Below, one piece after another: positions 11,721 through 23,100 of a stretch of 64,000 bases of DNA (position 1 is its first letter; each line of letters starts with the position of its first letter). The translations under genes and the position numbers were made by a program. Origin of the DNA: Clonostachys chloroleuca (Eukaryota > Ascomycota > Sordariomycetes > Hypocreales > Bionectriaceae); assembly GCA_037952775.1 (NCBI GenBank), contig JBANAY010000004.1, positions 2,542,001 through 2,606,000 of the forward strand. Reading direction: 5' to 3'. Below the pieces are notes generated by a model that was not told where the DNA came from, ran no database searches, and saw only the letters and a list, made by a program, of their open reading frames with translations.

Positions 11721-12305
11721 GCTGCGTCGCTTGAATTGAGCTAGTATACGGGAGATTTGGTGGAGTTTTCAAAGTCACTGTCAAATACAAATAATGCGGT
11801 CAAGGTGGGCGTGGTGAGTGAGATGAAAGAGAAGGCAATTCACTAAGTTGGTCTACTTGGGATGTGGTCTGTGTACTGCGTCACTAACTAACACGCTACA
11901 TTCTCGGACAGCAGCTCACTCCCAAAATAGGCTAACTCTGGTCCAGGTCTTATTCAATGATTCTAGGTATTTTTACCTATTCCACCTCGATCAACAATCA
12001 TTAGAATTAATCCCTTACGATATGTGCAAAAAGAAGACATTTGGGCCCCTCATATTGATGTGTAAGTCAGTAATTACCTAGTTGTTCAGAGCGATGGGAT
12101 AAACGACCCAAAAATTTCGTCGAATCCCACTAAGCCCACCCCACCATCGCCAACATCAGATATCTTGCAAGTACCCAGCTTGAAAATTGTGCGAACCAAC
12201 TGATATTTACATTATCCTCCAACATTCTTCCCTTGGGTTGCATATCTCTTGTATCTACATCTAGACAAGTCAATCCTATCGCAATCATACGCCACTTCAT
12301 GCGCC
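11721..12305. other. Divergent promoter region, thioredoxin-like gene / elp6
   Basis: This 585-bp gap lies between two divergent start codons. I find no further gene, and the short frames inside have no recognised motif. Confidence 0.45.
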
Positions 12306-13200
12306 ATGGCGGCTCGGATTCCCCCACTCTTGGAGCCTTACCTTGCCCTCCCCGATGAGGCCTCTCTCATTCTACTTACAAACGTTCTGGGAGCCAGCTC
12401 AAACTGGTTGGTCCTACGGTATATATACTCAATTTTAAAAAGCCAAGATGAAGGGGAGAACGCCGGTGTTGTGCTGGTCAGCTTCATGAGAGACAGCACA
12501 TTCTGGCGGGAGGGGGGCGGGAGAATGGTGAGTTTTGCAGCTTTCAAGCCGCCAAAGGATATGTGCTGACAATCAAGCAAGGGGCTCGACATTGACCACA
12601 TGAATTCGAATGGGAGATTTGTGTTTGTGGATGGCCTATCTGGGCAGATCAGTAGCACAAACACGACAAGCAAGAGAGAGAAGGTGCTGCGAAGCACCAG
12701 AGTGAACGACGTGGAAAGGGAGATTGGGCAAGCTCTGGGTGAACTACGCACGCAAAAAAAAGTTCTGATCGTCGACCAGATTGATGCTCTCCTTGCCATC
12801 TCCGAGGACGATGTAACAAGCTCCAAGCTGTCGAACATGATTCTATCTCTCCGCGAAGTAAGTGCTCTCACTGAGTTAGTTTGCAGACGGTTCACACAGG
12901 AATGCTAAAACATGAAATTATCAGCGCGCGCACTCTACGATTCTTACTGTGAGCGCCGACTCACCGTTGGTTCATTCACAAAGAACACTACTAGAGCGCG
13001 AACATGCCGCACTTGCGTTGGGGCAGGCACATGGAGCTGACAGGGTCTTGTCGCTACGGATGCTGGACACCGGCACAGCCAAAGACGTCAGCGGGGTGAT
13101 GAGAATCACCAGTAACATTGAGGGCGAGGGCGGAGGGAAGGAGTATCTTTATTTTGTAGCCAGTGATGGAAGTGTCAAGGTGTTTGAGAGGGGCACCTAG
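12306..13200 (+). CDS. elp6: Elongator complex subunit Elp6
   Basis: Part of the Elp4-5-6 ring that helps Elongator modify wobble uridines of tRNA. Three exons (12306-12527, 12582-12857, 12925-13200) are each a multiple of three and join in phase 0, giving 257 residues. The protein has a RecA-like fold without a Walker A loop: a VLGASSNWLVLRYI helix near the N-terminus, a KVLIVDQIDALLA strand equivalent to Walker B, and a hydrophobic C-terminal strand (EYLYFVASDGSVKVFERG). Length is close to yeast Elp6 (about 270). The identification rests on the overall pattern rather than a unique motif. Confidence 0.8.
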
Positions 13201-13701
13201 ACAGAATGTGAAGCAGACTTCGATTTTAGAAATTGATCGCTCTTCTCATAAATCCAATTAACCCCCTCACTCGTTGACCTGCTCTGCAAGGTATCAAGGA
13301 GATTCCAAATCTTGCTCCTGCGCACTTTGAATCACGGCAAAAGTCTACGAGACCATCGCGGTGAGTAGTTTTCTTGTCTGCTTCTCGCTTGACAGGTGGA
13401 GGACACGAGGTATTGTAGAATCAAGATGCCATTGCCGAAATCTGTATAAAGAGCCAGTTCGCCTATGGAATCCCGAAGCCGGGCGCAAGAAAGCAAAGGG
13501 GGGGTTCCGTCAATGTTTCCTTGTGCCCAGAAACAGAAGCGTTTCAATCAAAACACCGTATCCCATGCTCCAAGCCGTGATTTCAACCCTTCCACCGCCA
13601 CACAAAAAAAGGTTCTTTTTCTTTTCTCAGATCAACTCCCCCCTTGGTGGTTACTCCACGCTCTTCCACATACACCCCTGATTTAAAAAGAGGGTTTTAA
13701 T
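13201..13701. other. Convergent 3' region elp6 / rpl37
   Basis: This 501-bp stretch lies between two converging genes. It contains A/T runs around 13607-13628, consistent with 3' ends, and nothing else recognisable. Confidence 0.45.
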
Positions 13702-14343
13702 TTATGCCTCGGTGGAGACCTTGTTGACGCCGCGGGCGTTCTTAGGCTCGCCGCTCTGGAAGCCGTTCTTGAATTTTCGGGGCACTTCCTTGAGGTGACG
13801 CATGCGACCAGTGCCGGTGGTCTTTCTTCTCTTGCCCTTCTCGCTCCAGTTGACTGTTGAGGTTCGGTCAGTACGCTTGGCCGTTTTCATAGAGGATGAA
13901 ATTCTTCATGCTGTGGCGAACATACACTTGCGAGTCTTAGCAGCGGGGTATCCGCAAGAGGCACATTCGTGCTTCTGGACGTGCAGAGAGCGGCGACCTA
14001 GTGAGAAGAACCGTATCAGTAAAAGACATTCCTGATATTCCTAATATTGCCAGCGTTTCCCTGAACCTCCAAGTCGGTCGGGGTCGAATATTCGTTTCCA
14101 ATCGTGCTTGTCGTCCGTGGGAAATTGGCAGTTGAAGGGAGCAAACTAACCGCATCGTCGGCACAGAGTGTGCGTCTTGTTGTGACGCTTACCGAAGCTG
14201 GAGGTACCCTTGGCTATACAGAGACGCAGAGGTCAGCAAATTGGATTCTTTTCGATCAATTCGATCGCTGGAAACGGGCCGGCATTTTCATCTGCATCGG
14301 CTCATCAATCGAGACGGGTGTTCGGGGGCGCAAACGTACTCAT
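13702..14343 (-). CDS. rpl37: 60S ribosomal protein eL37
   Basis: Zinc-binding protein of the large ribosomal subunit. Four coding exons on the minus strand: 14343-14340 (only ATGA), 14213-14151, 13997-13926 and 13853-13702, giving 96 residues. [16 protein letters not shown], the zinc pairs CRRCG and CASCGYP, and the [16 protein letters not shown] block are all diagnostic. The initiator exon holds four coding bases; the second codon is split by intron 1. Intron 3 splits the codon after TRK (TTC, Phe), with a GTATGT donor at 13925. TCACGTGA sites lie upstream. The call is certain. Confidence 0.96.
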
Positions 14344-15127
14344 CTTGGCGGTGTTGGTTGGGCGTGTGGTTGGATGACTGTTAGGAAATTCTCACGATGC
14401 CTGGCTTTTTTGGTGGACTGGTTCGGAAATGGCAAGCCCTAATTTCACATCTTGGTGGGTGGACGCACGGCTGCATTGGTCTTCACGTGACCTGACCCTC
14501 TTGTCCACGGGCAGCACGTGATAAACTGGAGCAACCCATCCAAAGGGCCCACGTTACAAGAGCACCTGGATGCCGTGACTTTGGTCCAGATTGACACCTA
14601 CATACCTATGCGGCTGTAGAGAAAACAGACACTAGTCGCTCGGAATATCAAGAAAATCATCTCAGAAAATCACGTCTAGTCACAGCTATACCTACCTACG
14701 TAGGAATAGACTTGCTTCATCGTAATGAGTGAAGATCAAGGTTATAATGTAATCGAATTAACTAAGCTACTCGTCAAGGCAGTTCAAGAAATGGAATATA
14801 TACAACTCGAGAGAAGAATTTGTGAATGTGATAAGGCCTTATTTTACAGGTCTAGTCTGATAAAATGACGGGTTTCGGGTGGCATTACAAGGCTCCCCAA
14901 GATATCTATAAGAGTATATAACATTCCTTCTCTCAGAACTCGAAATACACGATTCCTGCACGCATCCGTGAAAGAAAACAAACACCGTACCTGATCTTTC
15001 CAATAGTCCAACCATAAACTCCCATCGTTATTGAGTCAAGAATGCATACGCATTTTAAAGCTTTAATCCAATTCAAAATGTAAGATTTCAACGTTCCAAC
15101 TCCACAATTCCATTCTGTGTACAGTTT
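14344..15127. other. rpl37 promoter and 3' flank of the OPT gene
   Basis: This 784-bp gap has no gene. The rpl37-proximal part carries two CACGTG sites (annotated separately). The distal part is AT-rich 3' flank of the OPT transporter gene. Confidence 0.5.
14483..14521. promoter_or_regulatory. Paired CACGTG sites upstream of rpl37
   Basis: TCACGTGA lies at 14483-14490 and a second CACGTG at 14515-14520, 140 and 172 bp upstream of the rpl37 start codon. They match the palindrome between rpl24 and tad1 and between rpr2 and sub2. Binding by a bHLH or Cbf1-type factor is inferred. Confidence 0.5.
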
Positions 15128-17767
15128 TCATGGCCATTCAGTAGGTCCAAACTTTTGTCCCTGAAGGTCCGGCATCGAATGCGCCATATGATTGTAGTCC
15201 AATGTGTCGAGCGCACCAGTATTACCCCACCATTGGATGTGTTTGACTTCTGTCAAATACAGGGTGAAGAAGATCAGCAGGGTTGACATGATCAAACCAC
15301 AATCCAGAGCAGCTGAGGTGATGTAATTATACTGAAGCCACCAGCCAGTATACCGCCGCCGAATATAGTAGTTGAAAAGCATGCCCATTGATCCCCAGCA
15401 GAGATAGATGTACACTGTTGCGGGAGGGATGAACCCAGGTCCACCAAAGATGACCGGGGTATTGACATAGCGCCAGATAGACTTGGGCCATCGGCGAGCA
15501 AGTAACCAGGTAATTATCGGTGCAATCGCACCAACAAGCCAGAACCATTGCAAAGAAGAGTATAGGGCCGAGCCGCTGAAAATACGAGCAGGACCAATAG
15601 CTCCCCAGATAATAGAGGCTGTAAAGAATACACGACTTCCTGGGCAAGTGTAGTTATTGGCTTGGTTAGGATCACACACGTCGGGGATTTTGGCCAAAGC
15701 CCAATTCATTACAGCAATCTGAATGATGGCTGACCAGATTGAGGCAACAAGCTGTGAGGCAAACATGACTCGAGGGGGGACTTTCATATAATGGCCAAGC
15801 TTCAAGTCTTGAGCGAAATACAACGCTTGAGCCATGCAGAGATAGCCGTAGTTCTTGAACATCATCATGGCGAGTGGGCGGCCAGGTAGCATGTATCCGA
15901 TGATGAACTCGGTCAACACATTAAGGCCAAGTTGAACATTGGTCATGGCCTGTATCAGACCAATCGGAATCAGCCAAATGATGGGCAGAAGCATGCAGAC
16001 GATATAGGCCCACCAAGGGAAGCCAGTGGGCCAGCCAGCAACGACACCAATAGAGACAGCCATCATGCCGATGAAGAGAGCTGATTTACTAGTTAGCACT
16101 TACAACACGGTTTAGATCACAAGCTGACGAGCACATACCTGCATACCACCAATCTTCGGCATCTCGATACTTCTTCATCAGGCGCATATGGACATCATCC
16201 TCTTGGTGGCGAGCCATCTTAAATTGGTTCCAGAGATCTCTGCCGTGGTACAGACCGACGTGGATCACAACCGCTGCGACAGCCGCAAAGGAGAGCCCAT
16301 AGGCAAGGGCAAATTGGGTTGACAGGAATAATGGTGAGTACTCTTTGTAGGCTGTCTCGTTGAACTGGTTGGATGAGTCCAGAATGCGCTTGACATCGTA
16401 AACTGCGCCAGTGTTGTCGTAGGACTCAGAAGACTGGACGGGGAAGTAATCCGCGTACCAAGTGCCACTGAAGTGAATACCCATTGAAATGAAGACAAAA
16501 AACACAATCGTGCCGCCCAATGTGTTGGCAATTGCATGGAAAGGGGGAATCAAAGGCGATCCAACAAATCCGCTGTAGACAGTCCAATCAAATGAAATAG
16601 GCATCAGTCCATATCCGGTCCATCCACCAAAGAGTTTGTTGACGGTAACATTCTTGGGTGCGATCCAACAAATCCAGGTGAAGAAGGATAGGCCCTTGAA
16701 GATCCAGCCAGGGAACCAGTAGTAGACGAAAGCAGCTAAGCCAATGATGACAAAAAGCTTGTACCGGCCAATCTTCCAGCCATTAGTCTTGCTGGGATCG
16801 GAGTGAGAATGATCATGGAGAGTATAGAAGAGGGCACAATTGACCAAGTCGGCTGGCCATATCATAGAAGCGGGCCAGACCAGAAATCTACGGGCAAGAC
16901 CAGCCAGTCCATAGCCTGTGCAGATTGATGTGATTCCAAACAGAAGCTGAAAAGCCCAGCCGAAATTCTCGTGATAAAAGAGCTGCTGTGCAAGCAGAAC
17001 ATCGGTGGCATACAAAGATCCACCACCATAGGCAGCCTAAATGGTCAGCCAAAGGTCCGAAGTTAAGGGAACAGATAGATGTCCGAGAGAAAAAGAATCC
17101 AAGTAGCTTACATTGGACATGGCAACAATAATAACATGCTCCTTGAAGTTAAACTTCCCCGGCCGAAGATTGAACTTGAGTCCGAAAAGGTTCCACTCTC
17201 TGTCGGGCATGATCAAGTCCCAGCCTCTACCAATGGGATAAGCAATGAGTTGAATCACGTAGGTGGTGATAGCAACACTCGGATTTCGAAGCGAGAAGAG
17301 CATGTTGACCCCAGATCCAATGGCGCAGAGGACCATACCAATAACCCAAGCGCGAACAGTGTTGGCAGGAAGATCAACGTCGTAATTTCGAACAACAGCA
17401 CGAACCTTTCACGCATCGTTAGCCACTTCCGTCTACCTTACTCCGTTGCAAATTATCCAACTCTTCCGATCACCAAGATTCGCCATTGGCGGCCGGCAGA
17501 AGCAAGATTGTCACATACCTCAGGGTATGGGCTGTTGTCCTCCATGAGCGCGTGCTCAATATCGAAACCCTTCTCATCATTTCCTGTTGCGATGGCGGCT
17601 TCAAATTCATTCAGGTCGTCAATGGGCATATTCGGGTCGAGTTTGTGGATTTTGTCAAAATCGTTTAGACCCTTTAGTTTTTCGATTGAGGAAGACTGGC
17701 CATCAGGCGGACCAGGGATAGGCGTTATTTCCTCGGCCTCGCGGCGCTTGCGAAATAAAGACGCCAT
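15128..17767 (-). CDS. Oligopeptide transporter, OPT family (Isp4-like)
   Basis: Proton-coupled uptake of small peptides across the plasma membrane. Exons on the minus strand: 17767-17519, 17405-17112, 17036-16139 and 16080-15128, giving 797 residues. The cytoplasmic N-terminus ends in SPYPEVRA, a hallmark of fungal OPTs. Many hydrophobic segments follow (12-16 expected), with the YMKVPPR motif and the GYMLPGRP block in the C-terminal half. Intron 3 ends at CAG 16083-16081; an earlier TAG would break the WWYA/ALFIG junction, so the later acceptor is preferred. An in-frame start 33 nt upstream (17800) is possible, but MASLFRKRR fits the family better. Substrate cannot be told from sequence. 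Confidence 0.92.
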
Positions 17768-19259
17768 GGTGGGCATTCTTGATGGCGGCTGAGATGGCAC
17801 TGTATGGCCTCGCTCTCGTGTGGCAGGTTGTCGCGATATCGTCGCAGTCGTCTTTCAGTCAACCGAGTGGGAGTCGACACCCACGAGAATCAGAGGCGAC
17901 CCTCTTCAGGCCAGGTTGTCGGTGGCGGGGGTCTTGAAGAACCAGTATCGTCTCCAGCAGGTGTGTTGAATGAGTAGACGTCTACATGAACGAGACTGGG
18001 GGATTGAGAGAGGACTGGTTGGCCTTCCTGTCCCCGCAGACCTCCCACAGGCTACGGCTAGCGAAGCTGAACACACTCGAATGCCGAAAGTACCGCTACC
18101 AATCACACCACAGAGTGAAACGGAAGGTACTTTCCAGGGGGCACCGCACAACTGGGTTGGTGTGCTGGGAGCCACCTTCCGATCTCAGCAGGTGTCGACC
18201 AAGGCACCAGATAGGTTAGACCGGTTATGCCTTGTTTGAAGGGTCGAGGCACTTTTGAAGCACGCTGACTGTCCCGGCCGTCTGCTTTAAACCCAATTTT
18301 CTATCGGTAGCGAAAATCATTCGCCCCTCCACTCTCTCGAAGAATTCTGTGGTCTGGCTGGAATCTCTGTTTCTCTAGTCTGCTGCCCTGGTATTTGGCT
18401 GCGTGCGCCCCTGGTCGGCCTGGGGTCCTAAGCACACCCCTGGATTAAGGATAGCAGGCATCACAGCCAATAAGCACGCTATCAAGCCTTTATCTATCAT
18501 GCGCCCCAGTTGCCCGACTCGTGATGGCGTGCTAAGCAACCCAGAAAACGAGATGTACCTGTACCTCAATTCTCTTGGGTATACTTGCAGCACACAACAG
18601 GCGCAAGACGCCACAAGCCAAACGTCTAACCTATTGCTACACGCTAGTGACATAGTATCAACGCTTCCTCATCAACCATTACCAGGCAAGCGAGTGACAT
18701 AAAGCATGGCACACCCAGAATCTGCAGCGTTGAATTTCAATACAATATCAAAACAATTAATCAATAATGTTTACAATATCAAGCTAAATACCGTAGAATA
18801 ATAATCATTAATTTGGTTCTTATCCTATTTAGTATTATGAATACGAAAATGAGGTCCTTGACTTGCGTGAACATGGCTTCGATGCGCATGTTTTATGTCA
18901 CTCGCTTGCCAGGCACAAATGCATGTGTACTCCCTACTGGGTAGAGCAATATAACACTCTTTCAAGGCGCCCGATTAGATATCCAATTCGAAGGCTGTAA
19001 CCATTATTTCGCTCCTGTTAGGGGTATCTCAGTACATTTGGGGGTGTTGTAAGTCCTCCTCTCTCTGGACGTTTTATCCACACAGACACATTTACACCTT
19101 GCGGAACTTCCAAATCCCAACCAAAGCCAAGAAAACTTCTGGCTATTTCTGATGGCCAGTTCATCTCGTCCTGGTCTCTAGTTGAATGGAGCGATCTTCG
19201 GAAGGCGGAAGAACTCATGCCCAGCTCTGTCCCACGTGCACTCCAGCTCAATTGCGTTC
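17768..19259. other. Intergenic region containing an inverted-repeat element
   Basis: This 1.49-kb gap lies upstream of the OPT gene and downstream of the GST-like gene. Apart from the inverted repeat at 18685-18910, I see no gene or recognised element. Confidence 0.5.
18685..18910. repeat. Inverted-repeat (MITE- or foldback-like) element, 226 bp
   Basis: Two 24-bp arms, 18685-18708 and 18887-18910, are inverted copies differing at one position. The arm begins GGCAAGCGAGTGACATAAA. The arms enclose about 180 bp of AT-rich sequence with no reading frame. Size, terminal arms and AT-rich core fit a non-autonomous DNA element, but I see no clear target-site duplication. It could also be a chance foldback or an ancient remnant. 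Confidence 0.5.
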
Positions 19260-20195
19260 TTAGCTCAGGTTCAGTCCTTCAACACTTTCAACTCGTTCAT
19301 CCGAAGCCGTTCGCAACCCCTGGGTTATATGCTGCCATTCGGTTGTACTAGTAATCCCGAGGACATAGTCTCTCACGATTGGATTGGACAGAAGATCAAG
19401 TCTCTGAAGATCGATAAGGTGGGCTAAGAACGCCGCCGCGTGAGCATCCAATAGTGTTGGTTTGTCGCCAAAAAGATATAATGCTGCTGGAGGTCTGCTC
19501 TTTATTATATCTCCGATATCATCCACAAATCGGAGCACCTTCTCTTCTATTAATGTGATGTTGTCTGGGTCCAACAAATTACTATACAAATTATCGTGGC
19601 TAAGATTTGCATACAGTTAGCCGTTGTCGTGCTTTTTTCTTTCCGTTCATTTCACTACGTCTCTTTAGACTCACAAGATACTCTTTATTTCCAGGCGACG
19701 TCGATGTGAAGCAGATAATTTGCTTTTCTCCAGCATCGCAGCAGCTTGGTTAGGGATACCATCCTTGCAGATATCCGGCGATAGCGCCAGCGCTTGGGCA
19801 TGGATCCCGTGCAGGTCGTTCATGATCTTTGTGATGATCACGTTGTGCTCCTCAGGGATCAGATCTGTTTGCTGCAGGGAGAGCCACTTGGCTATCTCAT
19901 AACTATCCGTAAGAGGTTCGGATAATGCTGGTGAAGCCAGGACGGGAACCTAGACCAACAATAAGCGGACTGGACCGTGAGATAGCAGGTAAGGGAAACA
20001 AACCTGTCCTCTGGGGTTGAGAGTTAAGAAATCTTCTGAAAGATTCTCCTGCTGGTGCAAATTGACCAGCTTCAGCTTAATTCGGGGAGCATTTTCTGGG
20101 CTGAGCTTCTCTCCGAAAGCCAAAGCCAAACGGACCATAAGTGAGTAGAGAGAGAAGGGAAAATGATATAGCGTGTATACCGGGCTGTCAGCCAT
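19260..20195 (-). CDS. Glutathione S-transferase-like protein
   Basis: Three exons on the minus strand, 20195-20004, 19949-19675 and 19599-19260, give 268 residues. The N-terminal part has thioredoxin-fold GST features: a first strand YTLYHFPFSLYS, LNPRGQVPVL with the cis-proline split by intron 1, and the D-S-Y-E-I sequence that follows beta-4 and normally contacts glutathione. The C-terminal part is helical, with LFGDKPTLLDAHAAAFLAH resembling the N-capping/hydrophobic-staple region of GST domain 2. Substrate is unknown. The intron 2 donor (GTGAGT after 19675) and the TAG acceptor join the frames in phase 2. No neighbouring gene suggests a pathway. Confidence 0.82.
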
Positions 20196-23100
20196 TATTA
20201 TTAAGAATTACGGCCCGTATTTGGCCATGAGATAGAAGAACCCGTTCTGGATATCGCAAAGGTATCCGACACGGACATGAGAAATTGCTCAAGCGAGCCT
20301 ACTCCTTTTTAAACAAAAGGCAGATGAGCCGTGCTGATGATGTCGTTGCAGGCCTGGAGCCTCAAGGCACGCGGGAAGGCCATGAGTGGATCTGCTCTAC
20401 ATGACGATGAACTATCCCCAGGCCCAGGAATGCGGAAAACTATCCCAAGGCTGCTTCTGCCTCTTGCAACACTCCATCACTGGTAGTCCAGAGCAGTCAC
20501 GGCGGAAAGAATATCGTGACTGCGCCTCATTGCACCTGATGATCCAAGCCCCATTGTCCTGGTAATTGAGGCAAGTGCTTGGGGTCGTGGCGCGTGCAAG
20601 CCAGCTCGCCGGGCCTGAGAAACAGCTGTGGCTCGACTAAGTCCCGTCTTTCGGTGTCGCCGATCTCCGCTCGAGATCTCAAAAGCGGCCTTATTCACTA
20701 GATTTCCCTGTTCTCCCCCAGACCCAAGACACTTTGACCCCGATTCCTGCCTGGGTCTTTACAGGATCCCAAATTCGGCAACCAGTCAATTAGCCACAGG
20801 CCCACTCGGGAAGGCAAGAAAATACAACACTCTTTTGTGAACGATGAGAGAGAATGCATCTGCTCACAGACCCAATTGTAGCCAAAGTGTGGCTAGTGTT
20901 ACTCAGGCATGCGCCTTTTCAGGAACCTGTGCCTCCGAATGTCCAAAAATCGTAACGGCCCTTCGAGAGCATCGTATCATCAATGCACAAAGAAGTTTGT
21001 GCGTCTTCTTTCGCCACCAAGTAAGCAGGATACGCCGAGCAAATGCGTGCAATTTTAATAAGTCCCCGAATTCCGCATTTCCACATTTCCCATCCATCTT
21101 CCCTCAATTTTTTGCCACACCTCGGCCAGAAGGCAGCTCTTCTCCCTTATTACCCAAAAATCTGTTCTTGTGAGCTGCCAATTGAATATTTTGATGAGTT
21201 GTCGAACGACAATTCCTTTCCTCAGCTCTTCATTAGCTGGTTGGCCTCTTTGCCTTGTGTCCTCAGACTCGGTATCGTAATATGACCGTAGTCCTCCCTT
21301 GCCTCTAGATGACTTCGTACATCTTCGTTCCCACCAATAGCAGCCCAATCCTTCCAAACAATGAACAGGAATGGAAGCTCTTCACGTGGTTGCCAGTGAA
21401 TTGCCGGATTTCTGTAGCCTAGCCCAGAACCACCAATCAGGCCCCATCAACCGTCACCAAATAACAGAAAATCACACAATGTCTCACAACGGTCGGGGGA
21501 TTGCCGTGCCATCAGTGGATGATACCGAACTCGTACAGCCGGATAAATGGTCCACCATTATCCATTGCTACTACAACAAAGCAATGCTTACTGGGCTACA
21601 GAAAGCCTTGGGCCAAGTATAACGACACTGTCATCGTAATTAGAAAACCAAGAACTCCCCCCTGCACACATACTCATTCGAAGAGGCATTTGCTTCACTG
21701 TGCTTATCTACGTCTCACAATTTCGATCACAGGGACATGGGAATTTGTCGATTGTTCAGACGGCGCCACAAGCCCCTAAGCCCTCCTCGACTTAGGGCCG
21801 GAACGGTGGGTGGGTGAGGCCGGGTAGTATGTACAAGCTTCACACACATCTAAGGCGTCCCTTCTGAGATTGCCGCAATCCCAATTTTTCTAATACCAAC
21901 GCGGTCCATTTCCTCCGCTGGTTGGCCGTTATCCATCTCATCTCCATAAGTTAGCTTGGTTAGGTATCGAGTGCGGGACCATTGCGCAGCTGCTGGCGTA
22001 TCCCCCACGCCTATTGGCGGCCTATGCTAGTTCTTGGCAGGGGAATGTCGATTCTTAATTACAGGGGTCATCGTGATCGATTAGTACCTGGATCGGACCA
22101 TTGAGGCACAAACAGTTGGCTGTTCTAGTGCTGGATCAGCAGCCACCGCGTCAACGTCCGTCCTCTGGGTGACGCCAAGGTCCAGGAACAGCCCTGTCCT
22201 GATCTCCTCCCAGATGATTTAATGGTGGTGAACATTGTAAGAGAACCTGGCAGGGAGAGGATAGATGGACCAGCCCGCAGCTTCACAGGGTATTGAAAGC
22301 TTACCAAGGACCCCTTTTTCTATGTGTCTTTGAATAATTGAAACAAATCTCCCACTTCCGCCTCTTCCGAAAAGTTGGGAAATGGCACCCATGTAGCCAA
22401 CAATCGAGACCATTTTCGAGGAATGCATTAGTGTTACCAACCAAAGAACCTTAAAATAAACCAAATACAAAAAGCTGTCCAACCGCGGGTTCCGAAGCAC
22501 CAGAAGACTCCATCTGACAACAGGAGCAAATTTCCGGTGGTGTTGCTGCAGAGAGCTAGGCTCGGTCGGGCAACACTGGCGGCCGAGCGCGCGCTGTGCC
22601 AGTAGCGCTTGTTATTGCTCCAGCTCCCGAAGAATATATCGATAGTTTGCCGCCGTCAAGAGCCCAATGATCTGATTTAGAAATGACAATAAGGAAACGC
22701 GATGCCATTCTCTACGTCTGCCAAGGAAACTAAACCACTCCGCCTTTTACAGCCCTGTATTCCCGCCCGCCTTTTTCCTGCCATATTCTGTGGATACGAG
22801 CATAGCGTATCCTCTACCTGCCGCCAAGGTACACAATGCTGGCCTGGCCGATGTGATCGACAGCGATACCACGGGGCTCCATGTGCATAAGGTTCTTGAA
22901 CGAGATGGCAATGTAGCATTCTGGGCACGGATGTGCATAGTGCAGGGCTCCTGGGCCGGCGATGATGAGCAGAACTCATCAAAAGCCGAAAACCTAGAGG
23001 TGGCATCCCGCATCTCGGGAGGTGTGGTGTAGGCATTTTGACTTTGAGGATTTCAAGGGAGGCGTCTTTCCCACTGCTCCCAAGCACCCCTTTTCCCGCG

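Noticed and set aside
22677..23087. 136-codon minus-strand frame and overlapping plus-strand frames
   Set aside because: No domain, no presequence pattern and overlap with equally long antisense frames; not supportable as a gene.
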